Shown piece after piece: positions 5,720 to 6,824 of a stretch of 6,824 bases of DNA; position 1 is the first letter of the stretch; each line of letters opens with the position of its first letter. The notes under the pieces were generated by a model. That model did no database searches and was not told the origin of the DNA. It saw only the letters and a list, made by a program, of their open reading frames with translations. The DNA lies in the NCBI GenBank assembly GCA_003154135.1, contig PMCN01000255.1, forward strand, positions 6,209 through 13,032. Reading direction: 5' to 3'. Origin of the DNA: Acidimicrobiaceae bacterium (GTDB lineage: Bacteria; Actinomycetota; Acidimicrobiia; Acidimicrobiales; Ilumatobacteraceae). The position numbers and the translations under genes are program-made.

Positions 5720-6466
5720 ATGCCATTGACCTTCACCGTCAGCCCCGACTTCAACGCCCGCTACCTGCCGGGTTGGTACGTCGTCAACACCTGGCTGCAG
5801 CGGCACACCGGCGAGTCGATACATCTCGAGGGATGTGACGACTTCGACTCGCTGCACCGCGCCATGCGCGACGACCGCATCGACCTCGTCTATGCGAACA
5901 GCTTCGATGCCGCGCGCCTCGTGCGCGACCACGGTTTCATCGCGGTGGCCCGACCGCACGGACGCCCCGACGAGGCAGTCGTGGCGGCCGCCACGCGCTC
6001 CACCCTCAACAGCATCGACGACCTGCGCCCCGGCACCAGGGTGGCCACCACCGACAACCCCGACGTGCACATGATGGGCATGATCATGCTCGAGCCCGCC
6101 GACCTCGACGCGTCGAACCTGGTGGTCGAGCAGCGCCCCAGCTTCGTGCTGGTCGCCAAGAGCCTGCTCAACGGCGAGTCCGACGTGGGCTTCTTCCTCG
6201 CCGAGACGTTCGACGAGCTCTCGGCCACGGTGCGCCACCAGCTGCGTGTGCTGGTCCGCAGCGAGATCCAGGTGATCAGCCACCTGGTCCTGGCGCACCC
6301 GCGCATCGGCGACCGCGTCGACGCCATCCGCCGCAGCCTGCTGCTGATGCACTCCGACGAGCGCGGACGTGCGGCGCTGGCCGATGTGGGCGTCGAGCAT
6401 TGGGAGCCCGTCGACCACGAGGACGTCGAGTTCATGATCGACCTGATGGTGGCGCTCACCGGCTGA
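5720..6466 (+). CDS. PhnD-like substrate-binding-fold protein without signal peptide
   Basis: A 248-aa protein of the phosphonate/phosphite substrate-binding (PhnD-like, periplasmic-binding type 2) superfamily. It begins directly with the first beta strand (TFTVSPDFNARYLPGW, residues 4-19), followed by a helix with NTWLQRHTGE (23-32). YANSFDAARLV (58-68) and a second-lobe entry, SIDDLRPGTRVATTDNPDVH (98-117), occupy the places where PhnD proteins have their ligand-pocket loops. MMGMIMLEPADLD (118-130), ADVGFFLAE-like residues (155-162) and a C-terminal WEP...EFMIDLMVAL complete the fold. There is no signal peptide or lipobox, so the protein appears cytoplasmic, unlike transporter-linked PhnD; no permease or ATPase gene is adjacent. 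The ligand is unknown. A GTG at 5693 would add nine residues and overlap the PAS stop by GTGA; I prefer ATG 5720 for its GAGGAA site. The close spacing implies joint expression with the PAS protein. Confidence 0.85.
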   Translation: MPLTFTVSPDFNARYLPGWYVVNTWLQRHTGESIHLEGCDDFDSLHRAMRDDRIDLVYANSFDAARLVRDHGFIAVARPHGRPDEAVVAAATRSTLNSIDDLRPGTRVATTDNPDVHMMGMIMLEPADLDASNLVVEQRPSFVLVAKSLLNGESDVGFFLAETFDELSATVRHQLRVLVRSEIQVISHLVLAHPRIGDRVDAIRRSLLLMHSDERGRAALADVGVEHWEPVDHEDVEFMIDLMVALTG

Positions 6467-6480
6467 GCAACCGTGCCGCC

Positions 6481-6824
6481 TCAGACGGTCGGCGTGGGTG
6501 GGCTCTCGAGCGCCATGAGGCCGCCGCTGCCCAGCGTGCCGGCGTTGCGGTACACGTCGAGCTTGGCGCGGCTGTCGTCGATGTCGAGATTGCGCATGGT
6601 GAGCTGCCCGATGCGGTCGAGCGGGCCGAATGCTGCATCCTCGACCTTCTCCATGCTGAGCCGCTCGGGCGAGTACGTGAGGTGCGGACCGGTGGTGTCG
6701 AGCACCGTGTAGTCGTCGCCGCGGCGCAGCCGCAGGGTGACCTCACCGGTGACCGCCGCGCCCACCCAGCGCAGCAACGGCTCGCGCAGCATCAGGCTCT
6801 GCGGGTCGAACCAGCGGCCCTCGT
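6481..6824 (-). CDS. argG: Argininosuccinate synthase, C-terminal part (start outside window)
   Basis: The last 113 residues of argininosuccinate synthase, which joins citrulline and aspartate with ATP in arginine biosynthesis in the cytoplasm. The visible part opens with EGRWFDPQSLMLREPL and continues with TGEVTLRLRRGDDYTVLDT, LTYSPERLSMEK and DRIGQLTMRNLDIDDSRAKL. These segments closely follow the C-terminal domain of E. coli ArgG (the long, type 2 form, about 447 aa) as I remember it. That region contributes to tetramer formation; the ATP-binding N-terminal domain lies beyond the right edge. The tail after residue AKLDVY is short and variable, as in homologues. The gene converges on the PhnD-like gene with only 14 bases between stop codons, so it belongs to a separate transcription unit. 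Confidence 0.93.
   Translation of the reverse strand, partial: EGRWFDPQSLMLREPLLRWVGAAVTGEVTLRLRRGDDYTVLDTTGPHLTYSPERLSMEKVEDAAFGPLDRIGQLTMRNLDIDDSRAKLDVYRNAGTLGSGGLMALESPPTPTV

Noticed and set aside
5693..6466. Possibility that PAS and PhnD-like genes are one frameshifted fusion gene.
   Set aside because: The second gene has its own strong ribosome site and ATG, its fold starts right after it, and the PAS domain is complete before the stop.
6463..6489. Two small inverted repeats at the convergent gene ends: CTGAG/CTCAG (6463-6467, 6480-6484) and ACCGT/ACGGT (6470-6474, 6485-6489).
   Set aside because: The stems are five base pairs, mutually exclusive, with 10-12 base loops and no T-tract in either direction; too weak to call a terminator.

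Overview
The window is very GC-rich DNA in which real genes end nearly every codon in G or C. It is densely packed, with no gap over about 65 bases. The GT39-type glycosyltransferase with a Gly/Pro-rich linker, the S15 hydrolase lipoprotein and frequent GTG or weak-SD starts point to a high-GC actinobacterium. An Acidimicrobiia-like lineage is possible, but that is only a guess from style. No RNA genes, CRISPR arrays, insertion sequences or phage genes are visible.

Layout, left to right. (1) On the minus strand, a multi-pass membrane glycosyltransferase of the YkcB/ArnT-like type fills positions 1-1727 and runs off the left edge inside its glycine-rich linker. (2) Upstream of it on the same strand, 64 bases away, is a 753-aa secreted lipoprotein of the S15 (CocE/NonD, X-Pro dipeptidyl-peptidase) alpha/beta-hydrolase family. 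The two could be co-transcribed. (3) A 54-base divergent gap follows. (4) On the plus strand three closely spaced genes form a probable operon: an M20 (CPG2-like) metallopeptidase, a stand-alone Aer-type PAS protein, and a PhnD-like substrate-binding-fold protein without a signal peptide. (5) At the right edge, convergent and only 14 bases away, is the C-terminal 113 residues of argininosuccinate synthase (argG).

The ordinary parts are the glycosyltransferase, the S15 hydrolase and argG. The part worth a second look is the PAS plus PhnD-like pair. The PAS domain keeps the FAD-site motif of the E. coli aerotaxis receptor Aer but stops exactly where Aer would continue toward its membrane and signalling domains. 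Its partner is a ligand-binding fold that appears cytoplasmic and has no permease or ATPase beside it. Together they look like a sensory or regulatory module whose output is not encoded here. This is an inference from gene order and domain content; no function is proven by the sequence.
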